Shown: in pieces, positions 1-11,546 of the stretch | Numbering within the stretch: the stretch's first letter is position 1 | Layout of the letters: every line of letters begins with the position of its first letter | DNA from: Hsuehochloa calcarea | Taxonomy: Eukaryota; Streptophyta; Magnoliopsida; Poales; Poaceae | DNA: 64,000 nucleotides | Reading direction: 5' to 3' | NCBI GenBank assembly: GCA_036346395.1 | Contig: CM070596.1 | Coordinates: forward strand, 7,735,843-7,799,842 | Translations under genes and position numbers: made by a program | The notes under the pieces: generated by a model | Told to the model about the DNA's origin: nothing | The model's input: the letters and a program-made list of their open reading frames with translations, nothing else | Database searches by the model: none

Positions 1-190
1 TAATCCAAACGGTCGGAGGTTTGGATAGCGAGAACACAATCGTCGGTTCAACGAATGGTTAAAGGTGCGATTCACTGGAGGTCATCAAGTGATGAAACTC
101 GCTATGGTTGGCAAAAGGGCCAAAATTTATAATTGTGACATGGCAGGATACACATAAATGGGTATCGTTTTATCTGACGCTTCGGGATAG

Positions 191-670
191 GAAGAGCTGA
201 TCGAGCAGCGGTGTCGCATAGATGCATTTCACGAGGGGTTCAATACCGCAGGGGCACGCGGGTTGAACTCGTACTATGTGTTCGTAGAGGAGATTTGGGA
301 GCTTGACTATGTACTTTTCAAGATCCCCTTGTTTCAATGTGATTGGGTTAAACTTCCACAGGGCGTGAAGGTCGACAAGTACAGCGTCACTGCTGTGGAC
401 CTCAAACGTGTCGGATACAAGGGCGAACCATTCATACTCGCTAAGCAAGTTGTACAAGTTTTTTATGTAACGGACCCAGCAAATAAGAACCGCCACGTAG
501 TTCTTCATGGGAAAAGAAGGATTGTCGGAGTTGAGAATGTCGTGGATGAGGAAGAGTACAATCAATTTGACGAGTTACCTCCTTTGGAGGCGGCATCGGT
601 GGAGGAAGAACCCAGTGAGGAAGCTAGCTATATGCGCGTCGATCATCATGAAGGACTATATTTCAATTAA
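191..670 (+). pseudogene. C-terminal part of CACTA transposase (TNP2, DUF4216 region)
   Basis: The open frame 191-670 ends with TAA. Its central part (EEIWELDYVLFKIPLFQCDW, then VDL, then AKQVVQVFYVTDP and GKRRIVGVE) matches the DUF4216 block found near the C-terminus of plant TNP2-like CACTA transposases, which cut and join element ends in the nucleus. The tail is acidic, as usual for this family. A stop precedes position 191 in the same frame, and the DDE catalytic core would lie left of the window, so only this fragment can be judged. Domain assignment is from pattern recognition of the family. Confidence 0.72.
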
Positions 671-1190
671 GCATGTATTCCATTGTAATTTAATGTTAAC
701 ATGTAAACGCGTCACGTGTTATAGACTAGTTCTTCCATTGTAATGTGATGTCAACGTGGAATTGTCATGTGTTATGGACTTGTCATCTCTAATGTTGATG
801 TTAATGCGGATTTGTTAGAGTTATCAACTTGTTGAGAATATCATCTTTGAAACTTTGTTGGAAATGCACACAAATGAGCAAGTGTGTTTTATCATTTGAG
901 CAAAGTTAAAAGTGCATTGCTTCTGTGGCCTGGCGGTCTGACCGGTGCCAAATCGGTCAGACTGCCATGTGTTGGGTGGTTTGACCGATTTCCCTTTGAA
1001 ATGATTCTCCGTGCGGTAGTTTCGCCATTGATAAACGGAACTACCGGTGTGCAGAAGATCTGAAGTTATCGCGGAACGTTTATTCCAGAGAAGCATATTT
1101 TTGGTGTGGGTCGATTTGCCTCGGCGGTCGGACCGGCCACCCTTGGAGGTCTGACCGATTTGGCGGCGGTCAGACTGGCCATTAGTTGGT
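671..1190. other. Non-coding spacer between the two CACTA genes, with GGTCTGACCGG-type palindromes
   Basis: No gene is supported here. The stretch from about 925 to 1185 holds repeated short palindromic motifs of the form GGTCNGACCGG and their half sites. The same motif is abundant in the copia LTRs at 35-37 kb and 52-53 kb, so this may be a piece of an LTR or an independently amplified motif. Confidence 0.5.
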
Positions 1191-1310
1191 GGCCATTAGT
1201 TGGTGGTCTAACATCACAGACGGTTCCATTAAGTATCCGTATGTGATAACTACATCACAGACGGTAGTTATCACAGACGGTTCCATTAAAGAACCGTATG
1301 TGATGTTAGT
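1191..1310. repeat. Internal cluster of CACTA subterminal motifs
   Basis: Several TCACAGACGGTT and AACCGTATGTGAT motifs occur in both orientations. They are the same motif as at the element's right end (6583-6860) and in the small CACTA at 9200-9585. In the En/Spm family such motifs bind the element-encoded regulatory protein; a cluster directly upstream of the second gene suggests it could act in regulation of that gene (inference). Confidence 0.65.
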
Positions 1311-1320
1311 CTATATAAGT
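1311..1320 (+). promoter_or_regulatory. TATA-like box upstream of second CACTA gene
   Basis: CTATATAAGT lies just downstream of the motif cluster and upstream of a C-rich leader (1321-1560) that would be the 5' untranslated exon. No transcript evidence; called from position and sequence only. Confidence 0.45.
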
Positions 1321-3338
1321 GGTCCGCTTCACTTGCCCTAGTTATTCCCCAGAATCGCCCGCTGCACTTGCCCTAGTTCTTCCCTAGAATCGCCCCCTCC
1401 CCCGATCCGGCGCCACCCAACGCCGCCTCCCCCGTTCCGGCTCCACGCAACACCGCCTCCCCCGTTTCGGCGCCACCCAACGCCGCCTTCGTGAGTAAAC
1501 CCCAGCGGCGGCGAGGAAGCCGGTGCTCGCGCGGCACGCCTCCTTCGTGAGTAAACCCCCAAAATCTCGCTCCTAGATTCGTGCTTAATCTTTGCTGTTT
1601 CGCGCGATTCCTTCGCTGCGATGTGTGAATTGTTTGCGCGAAGAGCTTAAGAAGCTAGGGTTAGCACTGGTATGATGGGATGGGTGGTGATGTGCCGAAT
1701 TGGGAGGTGGGAAGAGAGGGGAAGGAATCTTGGGCTCTGAATTTTTGGTACATCCATGCTGTACTAGAGTACTAGTGAGCTGGAGCGAGATGTTTGGATC
1801 CGTCTCACCTCAGAATTTGATATGGGTGTTAATATTTTACTTGATAGTGTTATACTAGTAAGCCAAGTTCATGTAGCAGCTGACAAAGGCACCAAATCCA
1901 TTAGGCAAAGATCAAATTTTCATGTGGTCACTATGTATATGCAAGCATATGTTAATACTTGTTCAGATGGAATTTATTCTGTTAATTGGAATTTGCTTTC
2001 TGCCTAAGAAGAATGAAGTGTGGTTGATCATGTTTACGTTTGTATTTCTTGTGAGTTGTGACTAGTAGCTACTAAAACTTGTGTTTATTTGTTTAGTTGT
2101 TGAAGATATTTGTTGTGAAATGGATATATGTTTTTAAGACTTTCTTTTTGGCACTTTGTAGCTTTACTGTGAGAAAGACAGCGTTACAGAGGAGCAATTT
2201 GAGCAGCTGGAGGCATTTATTGATATTGGTGATATCTTAGGTGCAAGTAGGTCCATAAAGAAGACAGAAAAATGTTTAGTATTAAAAAAAATCATATTAC
2301 TGATGCATGAATATTGTGTATTGTATTTCTCTAAGTGATGACACTGATGAGTTCATTGTTCAGCATTCGACTTTAGTTTGCAGGATAGCATAACATTTTT
2401 GGGAGAACATGCTTATGTTTTTTTTTGCTTAGCATCACCCTACCATATAATTCTTCATTTGGCTGCCCACACTTTTAAACCTCAACTTTGCAAGTTAGTC
2501 TTCCATTGTTTTACCATCACATTGCTCAGTGCTCACATGCTATTTTTGTTTAAAAATTATCCATTTTATGTAAATTCAGGTGAGTTCTTTCTATAGCCAT
2601 CTGATTAATGTTATTTAAACTAAGCAACCTTGATCCCTTTGTTCACTTCTTTATTTGAAAGAACCCATATCAAATTTTGAGGTGAGATGGTTCCCATCTT
2701 AACTCTTTTGTTACTTCCTACGTGCTATTCTGACCCCATGGCCCTAGATCATTATTCAAATGAAATTATTAGAAAAAGTACTCTCATATCTCTGTTTCAC
2801 TATAAATAGCAATCGGCCTGCCACCTTTGAAGGAATTTGCAAAACTGTAATTTGACTTGTTCTCATCACCCTGCTGTTTTTGTTTCGATCTCATCACTAT
2901 AAATTTGGTTTCAGTGAAATGCATGTGATTGTTCTGTCAGTCTAGCTAAGCATTGGTTAGAGCTCAAAATCTAAATTATAGTTTTCTTATCCATTTTGTG
3001 AAGAGTATAAACTAAAGGGTTGAGATGGCAAACATTGATTCTTTTGCAACTCACCTTCTGAGAGCACTCAAAATCATCCAATATTTCAGCTATATGTTGA
3101 TTTCCTTCATATACATGTGGTATATGTTGGGCAGTCCGATCGAAAAAACCAGGACCAAACCAACAATCTTAATCTTTCACAGTCATATTCAACTATGCTT
3201 TATTAATGTATTTTGCAGTTTTTGTGCAATTTCATCTATTTTCTTTACTACGTATCCTATATTTAGGTTCAATTGGTAACTTATATTTGTTTATGTAATC
3301 ATTGTGTACGTAACTTATATAGATAGCAGGTAAGCGAG
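1321..3338 (+). other. Leader and intron-like region of the second CACTA gene
   Basis: 1338-1560 contains a short tandem C/G-rich repeat (units of CGCCxCCCAACGCCGCCTCCCCCG type, about 30 bp) followed by a possible splice donor near 1553. 1600-3338 is AT-rich with no domain that can be recognised; it looks like a long 5' intron of the Ulp1-domain gene. Confidence 0.4.
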
Positions 3339-6300
3339 ATGGCAGAGGCACCATCTTCGCCGCCGTCAGCGACGTCGCCAAATGCGTCTGGATCTCCGAT
3401 CAAGGTGGTACGCAAGCGAGATGGCCGAGGAATCCCCAAATTGCCCTCGGGCCGTATGACTATCATAGAGGTCAGTGACGTTGGGATCCCTCTGAGTCCA
3501 AAGAATGCAGCTGCGAGATTCCGGACCGTCCGCGGGGTACTTGCAAGGGAACGGGTCCCCATCATCAACCCAAGCTGGAAGTCTCTGATGGATGTAGAGA
3601 GAGCCCAGATGTGAACTAAAATTTCTGCCTCGTTCACTTTCCCAGAAGCAGACCAGGCACGCGTGCGACGGCAGACGTTCCACGCGATGTGCCACGCATG
3701 GAGGACCTTCAAGAGCACGCTTGTCACAAAGTACGTGAACACGGGTCGGACGCCCTTCACGAAGTATCATTTCTTTTCGCGGGATACATGGGCGCGCCGT
3801 GCGAGCGAAAGCGACAACCAAATTTCAGGAGCAAAGTGCGGCGCATAGAGCTCTTCAGGCACAAAACACTCACCCCCACAAACTCGGCACCGCTAGGTAC
3901 ACGGGTAAAGCCACGCAGTGGGCGGCGGAGGACGAGACCGCTACCAGACCGTTCACTGAGATCTCAGACGAGCGCGCTCGAGCTGGTTAAGAGCGAGGGC
4001 ATCAGCCACGTCTTCGGGCGGCATCTCTTTCACAAACCCGGCAGATGAGGCAGTGTCCCAACGCCTGGTAAATATGTCGAACCACTTAGTTGTTAATAAG
4101 TCCATAACTTTACAGTGTCTATAATAACATGATTGCCCTCTTGCAGGAAGCATTGACTTCTGCATGTTCCCAAGGTTCCTTCCAAGTAGACAGGGAGAAT
4201 GACGTACTATCTAGGGCCCTGGGAAACAAGGAGCACCCGGGTCGCACGCGAGGCGTTGGGGTTTACGTACCTTGGAGGGATGGATTCCGACACGACTCCG
4301 ACACATATAGGAGTAGGAAGATATCCAAAGACCAGCACGACGCCCGGTTGGAACATGTGCTTACTGAAAAATTTCAAGCACAAATAACAATCTTACAAAA
4401 CCAAGTAAATAAACTCCTCCAGGCGCAAGCCTCCCCCGTTAATTTGGGAGCAAGTGCTCCTCAACATCGGAGTAGCGTCGCGTCCACACATAATTCTGGA
4501 CATGACGACGTTCAATTACCAATCGATGACATCGAGGTAATGTACATCTCTGGAATGCTCCAAAAATAGACCTATGGGACGCCCTAGTTAATTGTGTATC
4601 GTTTTGTAGGAGCCCACGCCTTGCAAGCTCCAAGTGAGGATGGTCGGGTCCATTCCTATTGAGGCTGGGCGGGGTATGGTGTATCCATACTAGGAAGGGG
4701 CAGTGCAGCACGGTGCCCAGCTGGCGCAGGGTTACGCCAGGGTCCAGGTGGACATGGTACATGACAATTTCATGGCCATCCCACTGGAGATTCGCCCAAA
4801 CGAAGAAATCAGAATACTAGGGGATGCCATGTACACTTTTATCCAGTGGCCCAAGAAGGACCTCGCCCTGGACCCTACACTGACGCCATATCGACATGAC
4901 CTTGCCTCTGCAATAGGACCCTCGATGAGTCCGCCTCAACCTTCTCTTCATAAGGTCGCCTCATCGGTTCTAGTAGAGAATACACCGAAGGGACAAGAAA
5001 AACGTGTCACCATATCGGTCTCCGAGTCCTCTCACGGGAAGACGGGACGCAGGCAACTCGTTAAGGCGAAATAAATATCGAAGAACATTCAGGCGCCTGC
5101 CAAGCCCAGGAAATACTCTCTCGGAAGTCCGTTGGTCTCCAACACAGAACTACACGGCTCAAGACTAGCTTGTCAATCTTTGCATGAATGGTACATGCGC
5201 AAGACTCGAGAGGAGGGGGACCATACTGGAATCATCGTCAGATGCAAGAGGGAGCATTTTCTCCACGAGCCGGGCCACTTCGTCGTGAGCTTCGACGACT
5301 TATTCGACCTATACAACCTCAATGCCCTCGACGCATCACTTCTACGATGCTAGACACTGTAAGTGTGTACAATCAAGTTCTACACTCACGTGATACTGAT
5401 AAATATCACAACTCATTGCTTATCTACAGATACAATATGAAATGTGCCCGTCGACTCAAAGAACCGGTGGGTTTCCTCGACCCACACGTGATCTCTGAGT
5501 AAACAATCAACCAAGACGCATCCTACGTTGAGAATTACATAAAAATAGGATTGCTTGCTCTGGACGACAAGGACTACATAATGGTGCCCTACAACCAGAA
5601 GTAAGTGCTTCACTACTTGTTATACAAATTTCATTTGAACATAGGTTTATGACTATAGCGACATACATGAGTAGGTTCCACTGGATTCTTCTAATCATTG
5701 TACCAAAGAGGAACACGGTATTGTACCTTGATTCCCTACTGAACAAAAACCACGAGTTCACCCTTCTTAAAGGAATACTCGACAGGTATGTTTATTTTTT
5801 CCGCACATTATAACTCTATTGTAGTCTTCCTTCGTTTGAAATGGATGCAGATAACTTTTTAGAATCATGTAGGTCGTTCATCGGCTATGTTGCCGAGGGA
5901 GGGGCATATAAGAGATCGAGCGCCACACTGACTCACAGGATGCGGTTTCCGGTACGCGCTACAACACAATAATCCTATATCATACTTGGTAATATTGCGT
6001 CTCGAACTGACTGTACCTATATATGTAATTCTATTTTTACAGTGCCGCCAGCAAAAACGAGATCACCTATGCGCATTCTACGTATGCCATCATATGAGGC
6101 TATTGATTAGTTATAGGAGGCACGATCCCTAGGTTTGTCAATCTCGCAATAATTATTTCCTAATTATAAATTTAAATATATATGCTTACTACTTTACTCC
6201 TGCTGTCGACAACTCTTAGATATAGAGTTAAATGCACTCGACATGAAAGAGGTCACGTACGTTCGAGGGGTGCTCTGCAGCTTCAACAAGGCGGAGATCG

Positions 6301-6358
6301 TTAGCCCCAACGGAGAGTTTCACGGCATCGACACCGATGAACAACCTTCGAACAATTG
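3339..6358 (+). pseudogene. CACTA second gene with C-terminal Ulp1-like (C48) protease domain, multi-exon, decayed
   Basis: Pieces of one gene can be followed in several exons: an N-terminal low-complexity exon (3339-3614), exons near 3663-4048, 4129-4569 and 4640-5074, then the protease part (about 5132-6130) and a short last exon ending TGA near 6358. Protease signs are YIMVPYNQK, FHWILLIIVPKRNTVLYLDS with the catalytic His and Asp, and LCAFYVCHH near 6070 with the catalytic Cys. Introns fit GT-AG rules, for example after LLKGILDR near 5786. Known family: many plant CACTA and MULE elements carry a captured SUMO-protease-like domain of unclear role. At least two in-frame stops (after LLRC near 5351, and after HVISE near 5500) indicate loss of function. 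Confidence 0.68.
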
Positions 6359-6582
6359 ATTCAATATTGAAATTCAATTTGAGTAGTTGTAATTCAATTT
6401 GTAACTCTACTAACAATACATGAAATATTCTTTTGCAATTGATTTTCAGTTAAATGGTCACTTTCAGTTGTCAGATTCATCTGTGATGTACCTGTTTCTG
6501 CTTGTTTGTTTTCATAGGGCATGGCTAGCAATTCTTGAGACTAGCCAAAAATGCGACAAAAATTAGTTGGGTACAAAGAACT

Positions 6583-6882
6583 ATCACAGACGGTTGCAAC
6601 CAAGAACTGTCTGTGATAGTGGTATATCACAGACGGTTTTTGGCTGCAACTGTTTGTGATAAATTTATATCACAGGCGGTTTTAAAAACTATCTGTGATA
6701 GTGGTATATCACAAACGGTTTTTTTTTGTTAAAAACCGTCTGTGATGATCTTTATCACGAGACGGTTGAAAAACCGTTTATGATAACCGCCTATCATCAC
6801 AGACGTGCAAATTCAGACGGTTAAAAAACCGTCTGTGATGACTATTACGAACCGTCTATGATGACCTTTTTTTGTAGTAGTG
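6583..6882. repeat. Right subterminal repeat region and terminus of the CACTA element
   Basis: At least eight degenerate copies of TCACAGACGGTT or its complement are spaced about 20-40 bp apart, often as inverted pairs able to form hairpins. The region ends in TTTGTAGTAGTG. The complement of this end, CACTACTACAAAA, is nearly the same as the ends of the small element at 9200-9585. Confidence 0.85.
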
Positions 6883-6885
6883 TGA

Positions 6886-8930
6886 AGTCCTTGAATTTTC
6901 CTTCTACCATCATTTTCTTGATGTCGGAATTGGTTGGTCTTCACGAATCTGCTTCTCTAAAGTAGACTGTACTTCTAGATTAGCCACAAATTCTTCGGAT
7001 ACAACTTCCAGCTTCAGCTTCTGAAATTCCTCTTGAAGTTCTGAACAAATTTCTTTTATTTCCAAAGCATTGCAGCAACTCTTACGGATCAAAGCATCTG
7101 CAACAACATTGCCTTACCGAGATGGTAGTGGATTCCAAGATTATAATCTTTTATTAACTCAACCATCTTCTCTGTCTCATGTTCAGGTCAGACTGGGTGA
7201 AAATATACTTCAGTCTCTTATGATCTTTGTATACTTCACAACGATTACCACTAAGGTAATGACTCCAAATCTTCAAAGCATGCACGACATCAGTTAATTC
7301 TAAATCATGGATAGGATAATTCTCCTCATGTGGTCTCAATTATCTTGATGCATAAGCGACAACTCTTCCTTTTTGCATCAGGATGCAACCTAAACCTTGA
7401 CGCGAAGCATCACAGTAGATATCAAAATCCTTGCGGATATCTGGCAAGATCAGCACTGGGGCTGAAGTCAAACAGTACTTCAATTCTTGAAAACTTTCTT
7501 CACAAGCTGGGGTCCAAGTGAACTTTTTTCTCTTTCTTCAACAATTGCGTAAGAGGCTTAGCAATCGTTGAGAATCCATCGATGAAATGCCGATAATATC
7601 CCGCCATTCCCAAGAAAATGCAAATCTGGGTTACGGTCTTGGGTAGCTCTCAATGTAACATTGCTTTTACTTTGCTGGGGTCAGCTGCTACTCCTTCAGC
7701 TGTCATCACGTGAACAAGGAAATCAACTTCCTTCTTCCAGAAATCACACTAGCTGAACTTAGCATACAACTGATGCTCTCTAAGTTTCTCCAAGATTATT
7801 CTCAAATGTTCAACATGTTTTTCTTCTGACTTAGAATAAACCAAAATATCATCAATGAACACTACTACAAACTTGTCCAAATATTCCATGAATACTTTAT
7901 TCATCATGTTCGTGAAATAGGCAGTGGCATTAGTCAGACCAAAGGACATGACTAGGAACTCATAATATCCGTTTCGCATTGAGAAAGCGGTCTTGGGTAT
8001 ATCATTCGAACAAATCTTCAACTGATGGTAACACGATCGCAGGTCGATCTTTGAGAACACTCCGGCTCCTTTTATTTGATCAAACAAATAATCAATTCGG
8101 TGAAGTGGATACTTGTTCTTGATAGTGACTTCATTCAGAGAACGATAATCAATGCACATTCTCATGCTTCCATCATTTTTCCTGACAACAGGACTGGAGC
8201 TCCCCATGGCGACAAACTAGGTCTTACGAAACCTTTCTCAAGAAGTTCTTCAATCTGCTTCTTGATCTCTACCAACTCATCGGCTACCATCCAATAGGTC
8301 TCTTTGAAATTGGTGCTATTCCTGGTACTAGATTGATAACAAACTCGATGTCACGGTCCGGTGGCATTCCAGATAACTCTTCTGGAAACACATCTGGGTA
8401 TTCTATGACAATAGGCACATCTTCCAAAGATACAGTCTTCATACTGTTGACTATCAGATGTCCATCACGAACGGAGGTGGCTAAAAATTTCACCTTCTTT
8501 CCATTGGTATCCTCGATTGTTACAGCTCTTTGGCTACAATTTAATACAACTTTGTGCTTTGATAACCAATCCATGCCAAGAATGACATCTAAGGTTTGGG
8601 TGTCTAGAACAATTAGGTTGGCTAGAAACTCTACTCCAACTATGAGTAACTTAGAGCCTAAACATCCCACTTTAGAGCTTAGCTCTGCTCAAGGCGACTG
8701 GACTAACAAAGTATACTTAAGACGCTTAACTTTCAAATTATTCTTGGCTGTAAAAACTCTAGAAATAAATGAATGCGAAGCTCTAGAATCAAACAAAACT
8801 GATGTAGGTACTAAGTTCACCAGAAACTTACCCAGTACGACATCGGGTGCTCCCTGGGCTCCTTCCAGAATTATGTGGTTGACACGACCTCTGACCACGG
8901 ATTGCGGTGCTCCTCTAGATTGGCCGGTAA
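6886..8930 (-). pseudogene. Gypsy A pol: protease, reverse transcriptase, RNase H, connection domain
   Basis: Protease lies at about 8930-8290: the active-site region reads LFDSRASHSFIS, so the Gly of the usual D-S-G-A has become Arg; ILGMDWLSKH follows. Reverse transcriptase (about 8290-7600) keeps MRMCIDYRSLNEVT and the catalytic FVVVFIDDILVYSKSE. RNase H follows (about 7560-7130), and the connection to integrase reaches 6886. Several frame breaks separate these blocks. Substitutions relative to gypsy B are scattered, and the Gly to Arg change alone would be expected to inactivate the protease. Confidence 0.8.
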
Positions 8931-10459
8931 CTTGAGATGCTCCCGGATTGTTTCTCTGCACGGGTGTCTTTGCTGGTGTAGCTCCAAGGTTGAAGCGTAC
9001 TGGAGTTACTGTTCCCTTTTGCGAACATTGGTTAGCGAAGTGCCCTGGCTGACAACAAGAAAAACAAACTCTTGGTACACTTCTGTGGGTTGTTCCCTGG
9101 ATTGGGGTTGGCTGGCACCAGGTTGCGAAAATTCTGAACTACTGGATGAGGTGCTGAAGTTGGTGCAGACGTCCTGAAAGAGTTCTGCGGCGGAAACTGC
9201 ACTATTACAAAACAGGCCACAGAAGACGCCTCATCACAGACGGTTCTTTGAAACTGTCTATGATAAAATAATCACAGACGGTTCCAAGATGAACCGTCTG
9301 TGATATGTAACTATCACAGACGGTTCTAAAGAACCGTCTGTGATATGTAGATATCACAGACGGTTCGTGGTTAGAACCATCGGTGAAGTATCACAGACGG
9401 TTCTAACCACGAACCGTCTGTGATACCGAGAATATCACAGATGGTTCTAATCACGAACCGTCTGTGATATTCTCGGTATCACAGACGGTTTGTGGTTATA
9501 ACCGTTTGTAATTTTAGATTTACCATAACTTGGATTTTTCTTCGAATTTACCATGGTTCTAATCATGATCTTTTGTATAGTAGTGTTGGTTAAACTACTG
9601 CGCAACTGTTATTGCCTTTTGCTATAACTGGTGACTTCCATGCTGAGCCATCTTGCATTTGCAGCTGTCTTCAAGTTTTTTGCACTTGTCTTCCAGAATC
9701 AAAGCTTTGCTGACTAGTTCCTGGAAGTCTGGAAAAGTATGGGCAATCAGGTTAACTTGCAATCTAGAATTCAGCCCCTTTAGAAAACGACTCTAACGGG
9801 CCTTATCTGTGGCGACATCTTCCGCGACATAGCGGGCAAGCTGAGAAAATTTATTGAGATAGTCAGTTACTGACATCCCTCCCTGTTTGAGAGCTTGAAA
9901 TTCATCCTTCTTCAGATCTATGATTCCTTCTGGTACATGGTATTGGTGAAAAGCAACTGGAAACTCTTCCTAGGTAATGTTTTGCGGCATCACATATGCT
10001 GCACAGAAGTTTTCCCCACTATTCGGCAGCTATGCCTTCCATCTGGTGAGTGGCATATAGAACTTTTTCATGATCACTGTATTGGGTGATCAACAGCTTT
10101 CTCTCACTGATACGAAGCCAATCATCAGCTTCCGCTGGTGAAACATGTCCAGAAAACGTTGGGGGACGAGTTCTCATGAACTCAGCTAGCTTCGATGGTC
10201 CATGGTGACCATGAGCGACTGGGGCTCCATTGTGGTGATTGTTGTTGCTATTCTGATTGTTTATATTCTGAATTTGATTCATCATGGTGTACATCATCTG
10301 GGTTTGGACTACTATGGAAGCTCCAAAATTCTGCAGGTCGATTGGGGGTGCTTGAGGTGGAACTGCTCCCGCGGGGGTCTGCTCATTTTCTTTTGACACA
10401 TGGGTGCCAGAACCAGTTGCAGCAGCTTGACGAGTCTGAACCATCTGGTGAAACGCCAT
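8931..10459 (-). pseudogene. Gypsy A gag (capsid/nucleocapsid), split by a small CACTA insertion
   Basis: The likely start is the Met of MVQTRQAAATGSG (10444), matching the gag start in gypsy B at 42238. A Gln/Asn-rich stretch precedes MRTRPPTFSGHVSPAEADDW, typical of plant gypsy gag. The capsid part is broken by in-frame stops. A CCHC zinc knuckle (C-x2-C-x4-H-x4-C, in CFSCCQPGHFANQC) can be read at about 9070-9030. The CACTA at 9200-9585 interrupts the linker before the knuckle. Confidence 0.78.
9200..9585. mobile_element. Small non-autonomous CACTA element (386 bp)
   Basis: It begins CACTATTACAAAA and ends in TATAGTAGTG, so both ends have the CACTA terminal inverted repeat. Nearly the whole body is a string of TCACAGACGGTT motifs in alternating orientation, giving long hairpins. 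It has no coding capacity. The flanking 3-bp sequences are CTG and TTG, an imperfect target duplication. The same motif and ends occur in the large CACTA at 1-6882, so that element type could have supplied the transposase (inference). Confidence 0.85.
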
Positions 10460-10559
10460 GGGTTAGATAAGGTAGCAAGCACAAGATGAGTTAGGAACTA
10501 GGCAGGGGTAAGTTAAACCCAACAAACACGAATCAAGAAAGATCAACTGAAATATTTAT

Positions 10560-10805
10560 ATTAATTAAGATCTTAGCATGGCGCAACAAATGCCTAAGGG
10601 CCTTTGCAGCTCATACTCGACAAATGCCTAAGGGCATTTGCAGCTCATACTCGCACATCAAGAAGATACGAACGAACCTAAACACACAATCTACTGCCTA
10701 AAGGGCGACTCTCCTAACCTTAAAACTGGCTAAGCCTAAAACTCAAGCGGACTACTCGATGAGATAGCCTCCATAGCCTTGACAGTGCTCCTGTCTACTG
10801 TAGAC
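10560..10805. other. Spacer between gag and the upstream ORF of gypsy A, with a short tandem repeat
   Basis: No ORF is supported. A unit of about 40 bp containing CAAATGCCTAAGGGCxTTTGCAGCTCATACTCG is present twice in tandem (about 10586-10655). The corresponding spacer in gypsy B (42000-42237) has the unit once. Confidence 0.55.
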
Positions 10806-11400
10806 CTAGAACTGCACTAGCATCCTTGTGAACTGGTCTCGGTGTCCCGGGACTGGTGCAACAGGAACAAGCATCCCTGACGCAGGCACAGCTGGTTCCT
10901 CCAGCTCTGCGGTCTCTGCTGGCTCCTCAGCTTCTTCTGGGTCTTCTTCTTCGTGATCCTCCTCGTCTTGATTCTCTTTGTGCTCGTGCTGACCGTAGAG
11001 AGTCTCTTCCAAAATGGCGATCCTTTCTTCTCCTCTCTGCAAGGTCTCGTAGGCGCGCTCCAGCTCTGTAGTGGCCAATTCCAGTGATTCCTCCTGAGCA
11101 GCGGTGAACTGGGCAAGAAAAACCACGGTGGTGTTGTTCTCTCCATCTATAGACGGGTAACATGCAGGAAGATCCACTGCATATGCATGAGGGTGGTAGG
11201 AGAAGACAGTATCTCGAAGCTCGCAAGCATAGATGTTGCAGATCCTTAGGATAGCGAGGCGTGAATACTCTTGAATTGCTTCGATCCAAACCATCCTTCA
11301 CGCTGAGATGTTCAGGGGTCGACTTGTTTTGGTGTCCTTCCGGGCGTAGATAGTCAAGCGGTAGATCACTTCACGGTCTCGGCCGTTAACTACCCAGTAG
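10806..11400 (-). pseudogene. Extra ORF upstream of gag in gypsy A (orf0-like)
   Basis: The readable block starts upstream of 11294 and includes VNGRD, LNISA, then WIEAIQEYSRLAILRICNIY, followed by a heptad-like region (ESLELATTELERAYETLQRG) and a very acidic stretch (EEDHEEEDPEEAEEPAE). The homologue in gypsy B (41229-41995) keeps the same core. A stop lies between LNISA and the conserved WIEAIQE block, so it is not intact. From memory, RIRE3/RIRE8-type rice elements were described with an additional ORF before gag; its function is unknown to me. Confidence 0.65.
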
Positions 11401-11530
11401 TTGAGACAAGAAAGACAAGAAAGGAGTTAAGTAGTTCAATTAATCTTGTAAGTTAATTTTACTTTAGAAAATAGTTTGGACACTCTAAGATTACCGATCT
11501 AACTAAGGTCAAGATTCTACAGTCAATATG

Positions 11531-11542
11531 GCTCTGATACCA
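11531..11542 (-). promoter_or_regulatory. Primer binding site of gypsy A (initiator tRNA-Met type)
   Basis: On the minus strand this reads TGGTATCAGAGC, the standard complement to the 3' end of plant initiator tRNA-Met. It sits five bases inside the LTR boundary at 11547. Confidence 0.85.
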
Positions 11543-11546
11543 CCTC

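Larger units (their letters stand above)
1..6882 (+). mobile_element. CACTA (En/Spm) DNA transposon, right-hand portion
   Basis: The left end lies outside the window. Two gene regions read on the plus strand: the end of a TNP2-type transposase and a second gene with a Ulp1-like protease domain. The right end carries an array of direct and inverted TCACAGACGGTT motifs and stops at TAGTAGTG (6875-6882), the expected CACTA terminus. The next bases, TGA (6883-6885), would be the 3-bp target duplication; the left copy cannot be seen. The flanking DNA on the right is a minus-strand gypsy pol region, so this element inserted into a retrotransposon. Stops in both gene regions suggest it is no longer autonomous. 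Confidence 0.85.

Noticed and set aside
9230..9500. Regular repeat-spacer pattern resembling a CRISPR array
   Set aside because: Repeats alternate in orientation, are only 12 bp and lie between CACTA termini in plant DNA; they are transposon subterminal motifs.
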